NCBI GenBank assembly: GCA_022592435.1
Contig: JABYQS010000137.1
Span: 1-64,000, forward strand
Length of the DNA: 64,000 bases
Direction of reading: 5' to 3'
Source: Cerioporus squamosus
Lineage: Eukaryota; Basidiomycota; Agaricomycetes; Polyporales; Polyporaceae
A model generated the notes under the pieces. That model searched no databases. It was not told the origin of the DNA and saw only the letters and a list, made by a program, of their open reading frames with translations. Position 1 is the stretch's first letter; every line of letters begins with the position of its first letter. Position numbers and translations under genes: made by a program. Positions 31,324 through 43,000 of this stretch are shown piece after piece.

Positions 31324-32830
31324 TCAGATAAAATCCGGAGACTTGCCCATGGCGTACGCATTCAAGCACTCTACGAGGGGAGTATGCACCAAGGCAGCGG
31401 CACGCAGGTTGCTGTCGCACGCCTGGGGTACCGGCGGATAAGACTGGTCCATAGAAATCTCATTAGTGGCCGCCCACAGCACTGAAGTGTGGACAGATGT
31501 GCTAACCATAGTGAAGCCTTTCGCCATTGCGAGGTCCGACGAGAGCTTGAGGCATGCCAGATGCACGATGTGCCATGCGCTCTCGAACGCAGTCAGCTTC
31601 GCGACGAGCGCATCACAGCTGTCCCGGACCTCGCCCGCCAGCTCGCGCGCGGTCAGCTCGAGTCCATCTCCGTCTGTGACCGCATCAGGCTCCAGAGACC
31701 GATCTGCGGACAGTGAGTCAGCTGTGGAATACATAGCGTTGCATGTACCCTAGTGGTCGAGCGCACATTGGTGAAAGTGGACATCGACGGAGATACCGAC
31801 TGCGTGTATGCACGTCAATTAGCGAGAAGCATAACCTTGTGATAGACGAAGAGAGCATACAACACGAAAAGCGCAGCTTCTCCAAACGTGCAAGTGCGAC
31901 CTTGAAGGTGTAAACCATCTTGGTGAGGAGTCGGTGCAGGGTCTGTGCATCAACACCACGGGTCAGCAATATGTACGTAGACGGCCGCCGCCTGAGCAGG
32001 AGTTACGCACACGCCATACTGTCATGCAAAGCCTAGCAAATCATCGTTAATGACACTCGAGCACTACTGATAGGCCCGAGGGGATCGGACGTACTCTTCT
32101 ATGCCGGTCCAGACACTCTCGAAGAAACCCACCGGCTCGGCCTTGATCCTCAAGGCACTTGCGACCTTGCGCGGAAAGACCTCGACCTCCTTGCAAAGGC
32201 CGCTGAACTTCTCCGCGTGTGCCCTCGAGGCATTCAGATGCACAGGAATGGTCTGTTGGCGAGATCATGCTCCAGCCTAGTCCCTGAGGACGGACAAGAC
32301 CAAGTATACCTCAAGAAACTTGCCGATCATCGACCTCTTCTGCTCGAGCGAGACGTCCTCTGACCGGGATAGCGGCACCAAGATTTCCGCGAAGTCTGCA
32401 GCAGGGGGCACAACAGGATCAGCTTTAGCACCGCCCACCTGCAGCGCGAACATAGCGAACTCATCCAAACTTACTCTTCAGAAAATGCGCACAAAGCCCC
32501 GCGTTCTGCTGCGAATCTCGGTAGATCCGCCTATGCCGCTGCTCCCACCAAGTGCAAAGCCGTCAACGGTCACACCACCGTTCCGCTGTCCTCGACACAA
32601 ATCCCTTGACCGCATGAAGCACGCACCTGCCGCAGGCCGTTCCACTCGTCGCACAATGCGTGCGCCTCCCCAATCTCCGGCGTGCTCTCCAGCTGTGCGG
32701 CGACCGTCCTGAAGAGCTCCTGGATATCAAGCTGGTCGTTCGTCAGCGTCACAAAGTTCTGCTTGAGCTCCGTGCGGGCGCGCTGAGCGGCTTGGACGTC
32801 GGTGTACGACGGCAGGTCGACGTCGGCCAT
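31324..32830 (-). CDS. helical protein of unknown family, copy A
   Basis: Spliced gene: exon 1 32830-32627, exon 2 32508-32475 (34 nt), exon 3 32395-32310 (86 nt), exon 4 32252-32095 (158 nt). Further exons lie around 31.8-32.0 kb, and the final part runs from about 31703 to 31324. It starts MADVDLPSYTDVQAAQRART; DQLDIQELFRTVAAQLES, LCDEWNGLRQ, FAEILVPLSRSED and KEVEVFPRKVASALR follow. The end is ELAGEVRDSCDALVAKLTAF and HTPLVECLNAY. Composition is strongly helical with heptad-like hydrophobics. No signal peptide and no named domain are recognised. A paralogue on the opposite strand (48331-49738) shares exon lengths 34, 86 and 158. Function unknown. Confidence 0.7.
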
Positions 32831-33218
32831 GGTGGAAGCAGTGCGCCGCCGGCGGACTCGTAGATGTAGGCGGGTCAGGTGTTGGAAGCTGGCAAGTGTG
32901 ATTTACAAGTCGAAGCGCAGTTCAGCGATTCTGTGCTCGACGAGGCTCATCGTGGCTGCGGCAGCGTGCGCCACTGAGTAGAGTCTCGCGAAGTTGCCTC
33001 GAGGCTTGCACTCATCCGGGTCACGTGCATATCGGAGTCGACTCGACATGGAGTCAACCTTGCAAAGGGTGGGAGAGAGCTAGTTTAAGAAGAAGTCTAG
33101 TATATTAAATATACCATAATAGCATAGATATATAGTACATCGCGCGGAACATCGTTTCGTCCGGCTCACAAAACTGCTAACGTCCAAGGTTGTATGAACT
33201 CTACCTATGTGACCGGAG

Positions 33219-35048
33219 TCAAGCCCAAGTCAAGTCGGACCAAGACACTGACACGCCTGTACGGGGTACGGATCCTACGCGTTTACAGGATCCACAATCG
33301 GCGGCCCCTTCCTCTGTTCTTGCTCCACCATCATCGCCTGCACTCCTGCAGCAACCTTCTTCCCCTCCTCGCCTGCGCCTCACCACCTTCTGCTCGTTCT
33401 CCGCTCCAGCACTCGCACCCGGAGCCACAGGGGCAGCCGCCTCCTCCAGCATCCACACCACGCCTTCCCCGTCCTGCAAGTCCACGCCCACCCGCTCGAA
33501 CTTCTCCGTCCACCAGATGAACACGTCCGGCGCGAACGGGTCCGTCGACGTGCCCACGAGGAACCCGAGCGTCCGCACGAGCTCCAGCGCGGGGAAGAAC
33601 GCGCGGTACGCCGAGAACGCCTCCAGGTGCGCCTGCGCGTGCGCCGGCTTGTTCGGGTACAGCTGGCTGACGCTGATGCCCCGGATGCCAATCCGCCGGA
33701 GTGTGGGGTGCGCTTCCTCCAGCGGCGGGCCTGAAGACGCACTTGCGTTGTAGTACGCAAGGTTTACCGCGGAGGGGGGTGGGGCTGGGGTCGGGGCTTG
33801 AGCCGCAGGTGCAGATGAAGCTCCTGACGTCGATGTCCGCGTCTGCTGCTCGGAGAGCTGCTTGTGCGCGGTGCCGGACACCGAGATGACCCGCTCTCGA
33901 CAGTCGAAGACAAGCGTCTCGAGCTTGGGGCATGCGGAAGGGGACAGGAAGGTCGAGATGTTAATCGGCCCTGGGCGCATGGATTGTGTGTTGGACGGCA
34001 GAAGCTCGACGGTTCGCAGTTGACGGCCATAAACGTCGAGGAAGCTCATCAACTCCTTGGTCGCAAACGGGGGGTGCACCGTCCGCGGAGCGCCTGACGC
34101 GTCCAGAACCAGGTGACATAGCTCCGGCATCAACTGCTTGCTTGCATAGCGGAGCAGCAGCGGGCAGGTCGGGAGGGCCAGATGGGTGACATGCGGGAAC
34201 GTCAACGACTGGAAGGTGATGTGTAGCAGACTGCGTCCCGCATCGAGTATGCAGATCTTCCGGAGATCGAGGATGCGCAGGGTGGAGAACTTCGCGAGCG
34301 CCGAGCTAGCGAGGACAGGGAGCTCCTTCGACACGATGAGGACGCTGTCTTGCTGCCAAAAGAGTTCCTGGAGGCTCGGAGGAAGGTATCGCACCAGCAC
34401 GGGCAAGAAACCGTCGGGAAGAGGCTCCTGCCACACGCCGCTGAACACACGCAGGCGAGAGCAGTATGAGACGGCGCGGATGATGGCCTGCCAATAGGCC
34501 TGAGTCTGGTGCGACCTTGCCCAGCGCCGTACCTCGAGGTGCCGAACCCACTGTCCGTACCCCGGATCCTCCACCTTCTGCAGCGTCCCGTCCTCATGCT
34601 TCAGCTCCCTCCGGCTCTCGCGGAGCACCTTGCAGAGGGCCTCGATGCGCTGCGCGCTACCAAGGACGACATGCTCGTACAGAAGCTCCGTTGCGATAGC
34701 CTTCCATACATGGGACACGCGCACAAGCGCACATTTCGTCCGCATCGATTGAATGGGCGAGTTCATGCCCCGGGCGTAGTCCACCGGCTTCTCAGGGACC
34801 AACGGATCCCCAGGGGCGATCGAACGGGCGCGGGGCACATAAGTGGCGTACCGAAATATCTCCAGCCATAGTTCGGGCGGCAAGCTAGTGTGGTCGACCG
34901 TCGGTGTCTCAGAAACTCCGTTGTCCACTGGCACGGGAGCGGCGTCTCCGGATGCAAGGTGGTATTCGGGAGGCGGCTCGTCCATTGCCATCGGCGTGAC
35001 GCTCCCTGGGCGAGGCGCGGTATTCAGCATCAGCGGGCATCTGCACAA
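33219..35048 (-). CDS. F-box protein, single exon
   Basis: Intronless frame of 609 codons; the start may be the first ATG or MAMDEPPPEYHL a little downstream. A short F-box lies near residues 55-110 (LPPELWLEIFRYAT, then CALVRVSHVWKAIATELLYEHVVL), typical of basidiomycete F-box proteins that recruit substrates to SCF ubiquitin ligases through Skp1. The middle is leucine-rich without strict LRRs (LRVFSGVWQEPLPDGFLPVL, LRILDLRKICILD, FPHVTHLALPTCPLL). A Pro/Ala-rich linker follows, then FIWWTEKFERVGVDLQDGEG near the C terminus. The substrate is unknown. The single-exon structure contrasts with the neighbours but is common in this expanded family. Confidence 0.85.
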   Translation of the reverse strand: MCRCPLMLNTAPRPGSVTPMAMDEPPPEYHLASGDAAPVPVDNGVSETPTVDHTSLPPELWLEIFRYATYVPRARSIAPGDPLVPEKPVDYARGMNSPIQSMRTKCALVRVSHVWKAIATELLYEHVVLGSAQRIEALCKVLRESRRELKHEDGTLQKVEDPGYGQWVRHLEVRRWARSHQTQAYWQAIIRAVSYCSRLRVFSGVWQEPLPDGFLPVLVRYLPPSLQELFWQQDSVLIVSKELPVLASSALAKFSTLRILDLRKICILDAGRSLLHITFQSLTFPHVTHLALPTCPLLLRYASKQLMPELCHLVLDASGAPRTVHPPFATKELMSFLDVYGRQLRTVELLPSNTQSMRPGPINISTFLSPSACPKLETLVFDCRERVISVSGTAHKQLSEQQTRTSTSGASSAPAAQAPTPAPPPSAVNLAYYNASASSGPPLEEAHPTLRRIGIRGISVSQLYPNKPAHAQAHLEAFSAYRAFFPALELVRTLGFLVGTSTDPFAPDVFIWWTEKFERVGVDLQDGEGVVWMLEEAAAPVAPGASAGAENEQKVVRRRRGGEEGCCRSAGDDGGARTEEGAADCGSCKRVGSVPRTGVSVSWSDLTWA

Positions 35049-38000
35049 TACGGCGGCCTAACGATGATACAAGTTTCGACTCGCCCGAGCGCCGCTGAAG
35101 AAGCAGCGAAGAGATCAAGCATATGGAGTATGCAACAAGAGCAGGAGAGAACAGGATGAATGAACGGTCATAGTGACTGGCTGCCAGCGGCAACACATCC
35201 AGAGCGGGTGCGCCCCGGATGAGCTGAGCGCTGGTTGCCGTCCAGGGTACATAACCATAGACAACGACAGACGTCAAGTTTACGAGAGCTGAGCGGTAGC
35301 GACGCGCGACTTTCTCCAAAGACCGCCGTGAAGACATCACTGCGAATCACTGCGGATTCCACCGCTATCGCGTTTGAATTGGTGCATCCACCGCTGTAGG
35401 TCTGTAGAGCGGACTCTCGTCGTCCTATCGTAATATCAGGCACGAACAACCTTAGTTTGACAGGGAACTCTGCACCACGTAGCGTGAGTCATAGAGCTAA
35501 TGTCCTGCGCACCGAGCAGACACGGAGGATGCTCCGATAGTCATGCATAATTGAGCCTGTCATGAAGCGTTCGTGCGTGCATACGGAGCCGATGGCAGCT
35601 TCTGAAGCTGAAGACGGGAATGTCTTGCTCAGAGCCTCGGGCCCGTCTGCAGATGCTCCGAGCGGGACTGAGAGTCATCCCCGACCGGCGTCCATACGCG
35701 AGCATCACCCCATCCCCGCCCCGAGCCACTCATCTCATGGTCCCATGCTCGATCGCGTCGCCTACCGAACGGAATCGACGACTAGAACGACCCGACTTAC
35801 CAGCTTGTCGCTTCTCTAGTGCTGGGCACCACGGACTCCTATTATCGGTCACCGCACGGCGTGATATGATGCGGGTCCCCGAGATCCTAATGCGTGCCTC
35901 GGGTGCGCAGGTTGGATGCCCTTCGGGGTGGACACGTTCGGTGCTAGTAACACTAGGTGGTGGTAGTGCCACTCGAGAGCACGGTCGCAGATCGCGATCG
36001 AGGTGTCGTGGGACGTGGTACCAGGCTCGTGTCTCTCTAATCTGCGGTGATTGCGAGCCCCGAGGCGAATCGTCGGAATCGATTGGCTGCGCGAGAGATG
36101 GGAACGCTGTCTGCGTCGGCGCCCTGGTCTCGATGGCGACGAAGGTGTCGGCGGCGGTATATCACTGGCAAGTGGCAAGTGGTGGGAAGAGAGCAAGGAG
36201 AGAAGACACTGAACAGGAGCCCTGGGCCCGCGATTGTGGCTTGAGCGCAAAAGGCAAGAGCTTTGTGGCACCGAAAGCGGGGTGACACTGACTCCACAAC
36301 CCCAATCCGGCAAGGCCCCCCGAACAGGCAATTCCCGCCCGCTGCCTCGAGGCTCTGCTTCGCCTAGCGGTGTGCCGAGAAGCAGACGGCCCGCCGAGAG
36401 CCGCGAACCGTCACTCTGCTTATCTCCCGCCCTTAGACTTGGCCAAGGCCGCCGTGTCTGCCGCGTGTGTATCTGGTCGGTATGATTCAACACAAACGGT
36501 ACAGCACAACTGAGAGGAGAGATCACCTCCAAGTTGCATCCGCGACACATCACCAGCACTTCGAACGTTCAGCCTCTTGATGACCCCTGCCGCCCCCGTC
36601 GGTACCCGGCTGAACACTCTGCTGCGCACTAACTGCTTCAAATACTCTCCCGGTTCAACGGTGCCTATCGGCACCGCGGCCGCCCTGGTTGTATGAACGG
36701 ATCCCGGTGGCATACCTCTTGCATGGTATGTACTGTAGTTAGTAGTACCCCAACAGTACTAATGAACTCCGCGACAACCGCGTTGCGTCATACACAGCAC
36801 GATAGAGTAGAATCCCCCGATCTCCCCGACACATAACGCCACTCTTCACTGCACAGTGCACACCAGGCACCTCGTGTTGTGACATCGAGGGCACAAACCC
36901 GCGGCGACCAAGCGGCAAGGGATGTGATCCGGTCCGAGCCTAAGCAGCAATCGCAAGCAGGCCTGGAACCACAGCGAACCACCAGGAAGCCAGAAAGGCT
37001 CGGGCGGCGGCCTGCGACCAAGACAAGCAGTACTTCCTCAGCCTGGAACAACCAAGAACTTCGAAGGCTCGAACGTGTACGGGGGCCATGACCAAGAAGC
37101 ACGTTGTTTGAACTTTGCCGCACCTGGACCGCCCATCCTGAAAGACATCTTCTCCTGTTAACCGCGAACCATCCCAATACGCGGCCGTACGTTCCCCAGA
37201 AACCGTTTCCTCTTATGTATACATACTCATCATCCATCATCATTCGTCGACGCTCGTGCTGCATGCGTCAAAGCCCTATCTCCGACTCCCGAGCGGGGAG
37301 AAGATTCAGACCCTGCGGCAGCCTTACATACTGTACTTACTGCTCGCACCGTGCACGCCGACGAGCGCGTAAACGCTAACCGCAGGATTCCAGAGGCCGC
37401 AACGCACGTCGCAAACCAGAGAACCGGTAAGCAAGTGCAAGGAAGTGCCTGGCAGATCGATTTTACCTTCAGCCTCAGACCTCAGGCCTCAGGCCCATGC
37501 ATGTCGTGAGATAGTACTAGGAGCGCAGCATGGAGCTTGACCTTGAGAGAGTCCGAGTCGAGAACACAGTGACATACTTGGCACTAATGTCGTGTACATA
37601 CATACATGCATGTGAGATTCAGGGGGTAGGAGGGAAGGGGGAAGGGTGGGGTGGGGAGGGATCGATTCCAGGAATACTACACGAGGGAGAAGATGATGAG
37701 ATGATGATGTCTGTATGCCTAGGCCATGTCCGATATGCTGGGTGCTGGTGCTGGTGCTGGGATGGTGGTATAACCTTATACAAGTACATGTAAGCGTAAG
37801 CAGCTGCGGGTATTTACTCGTCCCTTCTGCGCGTTATAACGCGTTCCGTGCTGAGTGTAAGCAGATGAGAGCAAGTGAGCAAGTGAGTCTGATGCGAGAT
37901 GCGAATGCCGAAAGCGAAGACGAATGGGGTGGTGGTAAAGCGTAAGTATACAATTGAGCCAACGAACATGAAGCCAAAGGCAAGCTGGAGAGAATCCGAG

Positions 38001-38428
38001 ACCAAGGGCGCGCGCGCGCGCCCGTACCCGTCAATCAGACAAGTCCCGGCCGCTATCGCGATGATTTGCCAATAAGTGCTGCACACACCAAAGCCACGCC
38101 CGCCCGACCATCGCGATGCGTGTGCGTTTCGCTGGTGCGGGCTGTCGGTCCTCGGAGGTCCGCTCTAGTAGATGCGCAGACGGCCGTCGGCAGGTGTCGA
38201 GTCTTGTCGAGTGCGCTCGCTCGTCAAGTGCGGTCCCGCCGAACCGGCGCGTGCGGGTCGCGACTCGCGGGAGGACAGATCGTGCAATGTCGATGACGCA
38301 GACGCGTTGCAGCGCACCACGCGGCATCGGTAGTCGGGCTTCGGGACTCCGGACGCAGGAGGGATGGGATGCAGACGCCCCTGATCCTCGCGCTCCCGCC
38401 ATCGATTGTGGGGGGAAACACATGCGCA
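35049..38428. other. long gene-free interval
   Basis: 3.4 kb without a supportable gene. Frames here are short, overlap in antisense and show no family signature. A CG-dinucleotide run lies near 38009-38020. The interval would hold the F-box promoter and the 3' region of the first WOPR gene. Confidence 0.45.
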
Positions 38429-39996
38429 TCAACGCGCCCCGGGGCCCAACGCCAGCAAGCGCAGCGCGCGGTCGTCCGCCGGGCACCGTCGGTACATGTG
38501 GCTGCGCGGGAGGGTCTCGAGCGGGACGAGGTCGACGCCCCGGGAGCCGTGCATGTCGAGGGGCAGGATCGGCGCGGGCTTGTACGGCTCGCCGTTGTCC
38601 CACAGCGGCGGCGTCGAGGTCATGAGCATCGGGGACTCCTGTGAGGACGTCGACGCGCTCGACAGGCTCGGCGACATGTGGCCGGAGCGGAACGAGTGCA
38701 TCGAGTGCTCGGACGACGTCGGCGAGTGCGAGTTCGCCATCCGTGCCTGCTGGTGCGCCAGTGCGGTGGACGCCGCGTATGCGACCTCGGAGCCCCATGC
38801 GTAGTGTGGTGTCGGCTCCGTCAGGATCGGGTTGTACGACGGGTCGAGCGGCATCGACGTGAGAGGCGGTTTGACCTCGTCCGGGAACATCAGTAGGTCG
38901 GAGCGGGACAGAGCGGAAGCTAATTGCGACTGCTGCTGCTGCTGCGAGGATACTGTGAATAAAGCAACCACTGTATCAGAAGTACCAATTCACCTCAGGG
39001 TAGAAGGACGGTGCGGGAGGAGGGAAGGGCTGATGGAGGGAGATCGAACCTGATTGCTGCTGCGATATGGCGTCCGGGACCGCGACTGGGGATGTCGAGG
39101 AGCTGGGGCCGGCGGAGATAGGTACGGGAACGGGTGGTGGGGTGTCTTGCGAGCGAACGCGCCGTGTGGGTTGGTTAGGGAACGGTGCGTACAAGCGCTT
39201 CACGCTGGACGTCGCAGTCCGGGAACCCTCGCCGCGCTTCCCTGGTTTTGTGGTGCGTGCGCTCCTGAAGATGCCGTCCGGGACTTCCAGGTCGCGCAGC
39301 TCGGGAACGTCGTCAATAGTGCGCAGCTGGCCTTCGGTCAGCTTCGTAAAATAGGCATCTGCGTGACGTAGAATCAGCAAACTCAGAGGGGATGGAGCGG
39401 GCACGCTCGGTGGGAAGCGTACTCATGTGCCACTTCGGAGGCTTCTTGTGCTTGTCGTCGGCATCTATTGATAGCCCTGAGGCGTCTTTGTTGACGTCCT
39501 CGCGGATGACAGAGTAAGTGAGCTTGATGTACAGGTCCTGTTCGCCTGGACGGACGACGAGGTTTTCGGAGGTTCTAGCGTGGCCATCGGCGGGTCTATC
39601 ACGAATTGCGCCGATACCTCGGGACATCTCGTACGCACCTTGCATTCCCCTTGCCCTTCTTGGGGCTCTCGAAGTACATGAGGAAGTCCTGTACGGGGCG
39701 CGGGCGCTGCGTGAGAGCGCGAAGGGGCGACGGGGTGTAGCGGGACGCACCTCTCGTACACGGGACGCTGTCCATGACTTCCCCTCTGTGAACCGCTCCA
39801 TGCTAACGCTGAAGGAGTCTGTGTTCGGACCCTTCTCTTCCCACACGTAGACATCTCCTGGGCGCAGGGCAGCGCGCTCGTTCGCGTCGAGCCGCTTCTC
39901 AATTTTGGGGAGGATGCCGAGCTGGACGGCGTAGAAGAGCTTGTGGGCGTCGGCAGCGGAGCGGATGTGGACGTTGCGGAGGGTGGGGACCTGCAT
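38429..39996 (-). CDS. Gti1/Pac2 (WOPR) transcriptional regulator, copy 1
   Basis: Five phase-consistent exons (39996-39751, 39688-39639, 39595-39423, 39358-38994, 38941-38429) give 448 residues. WOPRa lies at about 1-100: PTLRNVHIRSAADAHKLFYA, LPKIEKRLDANERAALRPGD, VYVWEE, ERFTEGKSWTASRVRE, DFLMYFE. WOPRb lies at about 125-190: LYIKLTYSVI, KWHMNAYFTKLTEG, RTIDDVPELRDLEVPDGIF. The rest is Ser/Pro-rich with a Gln run (encoded by CTG repeats near 38930-38941), a likely activation region. WOPR proteins bind DNA and control morphogenesis or nutrient switches in fungi. The usual WTDGR-W core is altered to FTEGKSW here, so DNA recognition may differ from copy 2. A TATA-like element sits 87 bp upstream. 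Confidence 0.85.
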
Positions 39997-40082
39997 AGCG
40001 GCCGCGTTGGGCGGGAGGGAGGAGGGAGCGGGGAAAGTCGGGGGCAGAAGGCAAGAGGGAGGGGGCTCCGGGGAAAGGGCGA

Positions 40083-40089
40083 TTATATA
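40083..40089 (-). promoter_or_regulatory. TATA-like element of WOPR copy 1
   Basis: TATATAA on the minus strand, 87 bp upstream of the ATG at 39996, in an otherwise CT-rich leader. Confidence 0.5.
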
Positions 40090-43000
40090 GATATCGGGTT
40101 CTGGGTTCTGATTGATCAGAGGGAGGGCGAAGGAGGGTGGAGGTAGCAATAGCGCGAGGCTCCACTAGCCGCATCAGGGAAGGGAATAAGTCTGGAAATA
40201 TTGCGAGGGCGAAAGGCTGAATGGCCCGAGCGGACGGACACTACGGGCCCAGCACAGCGGGCGTCCCGGGCGGCTGGTAACCCCCCTCCCAATCTAATCC
40301 GCCCAGATCGCGATCGACGGCCCATTACCCCATGGCGAACTCTATCAGGCCTATTCTGCCTGCATGATCGTCCCTGCTCTCTGCGGGCAGCGGGCACACC
40401 AGCGGCCACCAGCCAGCCGCAGTCTCTCTCGCGCGCTGCGTGCACACGCCTGCCGCTCTCGCACTCGTCTCTCCCCCCTTCGTCAGCGTCCCCCTCGTGC
40501 CCCGCTTCGATGCACGTCTCGCACTAGAGCTTCTGACTGCGCGCCTTGCGTCCTGCCGACCTGGCCTGGTGTGATCAGGCACCCCGTCGTGAATATGCGC
40601 ACATTGGGGCGACGCTTCTCCATACATCCCCCAGCACCCCCGCTCCCACCCCACCGCCGTAGCAACGCACTGCTGGCGACTGCTCGCACCCAGTGCGCTG
40701 GGGATTAGTGCGAGCGTCGTACGTACATGGCCTCAGTGCGTTCTATCTTGGGCTTCGCGCACGCTGGGCGAAACCTTCGCGGGAAGTAACTCGGCAGCTG
40801 ACACACAGTTTTGCAGGTCACGCACCCACGCGTGTGGTTCAGACGATTCAGAATGTGCCACCCGGCAGAAACCCGAGGCACGGACTGGGCCCACGTCTTG
40901 GGCCCAAAAGCGGGCGTCGTGTCGCAGACCGTGAGTACTAGTGTTAATCATGTCGATGACGCCATGGGGCGCACAGTAGCAGGGCGTCCCGGCACTAGAA
41001 TTCGTCGTCGGGAGGGCAGCGTTCGCCGCCCCAGAATCCAGCGTGGAAGTGCATGCACACGTACGGATGCTTGGTGATGTCGTCCGATGTCACAGGAGGC
41101 TCAGGCCTCCCGCGACCGCGCCGGTAGAAGGGGACGCATTACGCGGGGTGACGCATACGGCAGGAAGTGGCAGCGGCACTGCGACATCGGACGGCGTCAG
41201 CGTGCGTGCATGGTGCAGCCCGTCGCAGTGCCGTCGGTTACGTCTAAATCGTCTGGGCTTCAGTTGAGAGAGCACCCCAGAATGAGTGATTGAGCGAGGG
41301 GAGATTCGTTCCCGCCGGTGCGTGCCGGGCAGTGTGTCGTCTGACTAGAGAGCGGCTGTCGGAGTGCAGTCGACTGCATAGAGTGAGGTGTCAGCGGGCG
41401 GGAATTGAGGGGGCTTGGACGGCCTTGATGGGTTTGGGTTCGCTGGGCATTGGACAGATGCGCCCCCGGACTGACACTGACAGAGGATTCGGGCATTGAT
41501 GGCAACGCGGGTGTGCGCCGGTTGGGTGCACACGGCTGGGTGGCAGGGCCGGGCTGGGGGCGGGGTGCACGGTGACGGCATGGCTGGGAGAGCAGCTGGG
41601 AGACGTCCTGGCGTGGATTGGGCGACTGAAGCGAGCGACTGACAGTGACTGGACCTGACTGAACGCTAACGGATGCGGGCTGGCGCAGAGCACGGAGGCA
41701 GATCGGGCACCGTCGATCGCAGGTCCGCCGCAACGGGAAGGCGACCGTCCGGCATCCCCGTCTTGGCAGCTTTGGCACACCGGACGACAGACGGGGGTCC
41801 GCGGCAGGCAAGCGGCAGCGCGGCCGCTGTCCGCTGCCCGATCCCGCCACTCGTCCGCCAGCCCAGGCCGCAGCGAATGCCTCCGAGCGCGCGCGCGCAG
41901 TGCCTGCTAGACTCGATGTATCGCCCAGCCGTAGCCAGCCGTGCTCCCAGTTTCTGATCTAGAGCAGCTGCCAAGCAGCGAGGGCATCGGACTCCAGCTC
42001 GTCACACAAACACGCCTTTGTCCGTAACCCCATTCGCCTCCAGCCATCGCCGGACCCCGTCTCTGCGCCTCTCTGCGCCGCCCTCTCCTCCCAGAATGGC
42101 TCCAGCAGCCACTAATCCATCACATCACGCTCAGGCTGCCGCCAGCCCATCCCCCATCCGCCCATCCTGCCCCGACACCTCGTCCCGCGCGTCCTAAACC
42201 CAAACACCCTCTCCTGCTGCCCCAGGGGCCCCCACATCCGCCATACCCACCGCGCCCGACCAGTCATGCGGCCGTCGACGCAGCGACGTGGGAGCGCGCG
42301 CGGTCAGCTGCACCCAAATGCTTCCGCGCGCGCACCGCATCCAGCGAGCTCGAGCCCCGCGACTCAATGGCCCTCTCCCATGCTCGCCCACGCTCTCCCA
42401 AGGCGCGGGTCCCCATTCGCCCCTCCTCCCCCCTCCCTGCTTCCCCGTCACCTGCAGATCGTACCGAGAGTCGAGACCGCCTCGCGTCGCCGCTCGCCTT
42501 CGCCGGTCGCCTTCGCTGGTGGCGTGCGGCTCGCGCTGCAGAACGGGCTCGCTCTTGCCTCCCTCGCTCGGCCCAAATTCGCGCGAACCGTTGCCCTCCC
42601 ACTTGGCGGTGCTAGCTCTGCCGTCGGCGACCTGCAGAAGCACTCGCGTTCGCGCTGTCCCTCTGAACCGTCTCCACTCCTCTGCGGCTCGCGAAGGGGC
42701 CCTCCACGCGGGACCGTGCCTGTGGCTTAGGCTCCTCCCTCGACACAGGTCCTCTAGACTCGAGTCTCCAGGCTCTGCAGACATACGCAAGATCGCCCCG
42801 CTGCTGGTCTCACTTGGGACCCGGATGCCGCATCTAGCGAAGCTCGCCGCGAGGCTTGAGCTTGAGGCGTGAGGCGTGTGGCTTTCAGGGTCCAGGACAG
42901 GGCACAGGGACATTAACGTTCTGTCCTTCCACCGACACGCCCCCTACCATCATGCCTCCGCGATGGGGCAAAGAAAGTATTTAGCGTTCCTGCCGGGCGC

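Noticed and set aside
38009..38020. (CG)n run
   Set aside because: Short dinucleotide run with no flanking structure; not treated as a functional element.
38031..38798. 255-codon minus-strand frame overlapping WOPR copy 1
   Set aside because: Different frame from the phase-consistent WOPR exon; Arg/Ala/Pro composition is a shadow of GC-rich codons.
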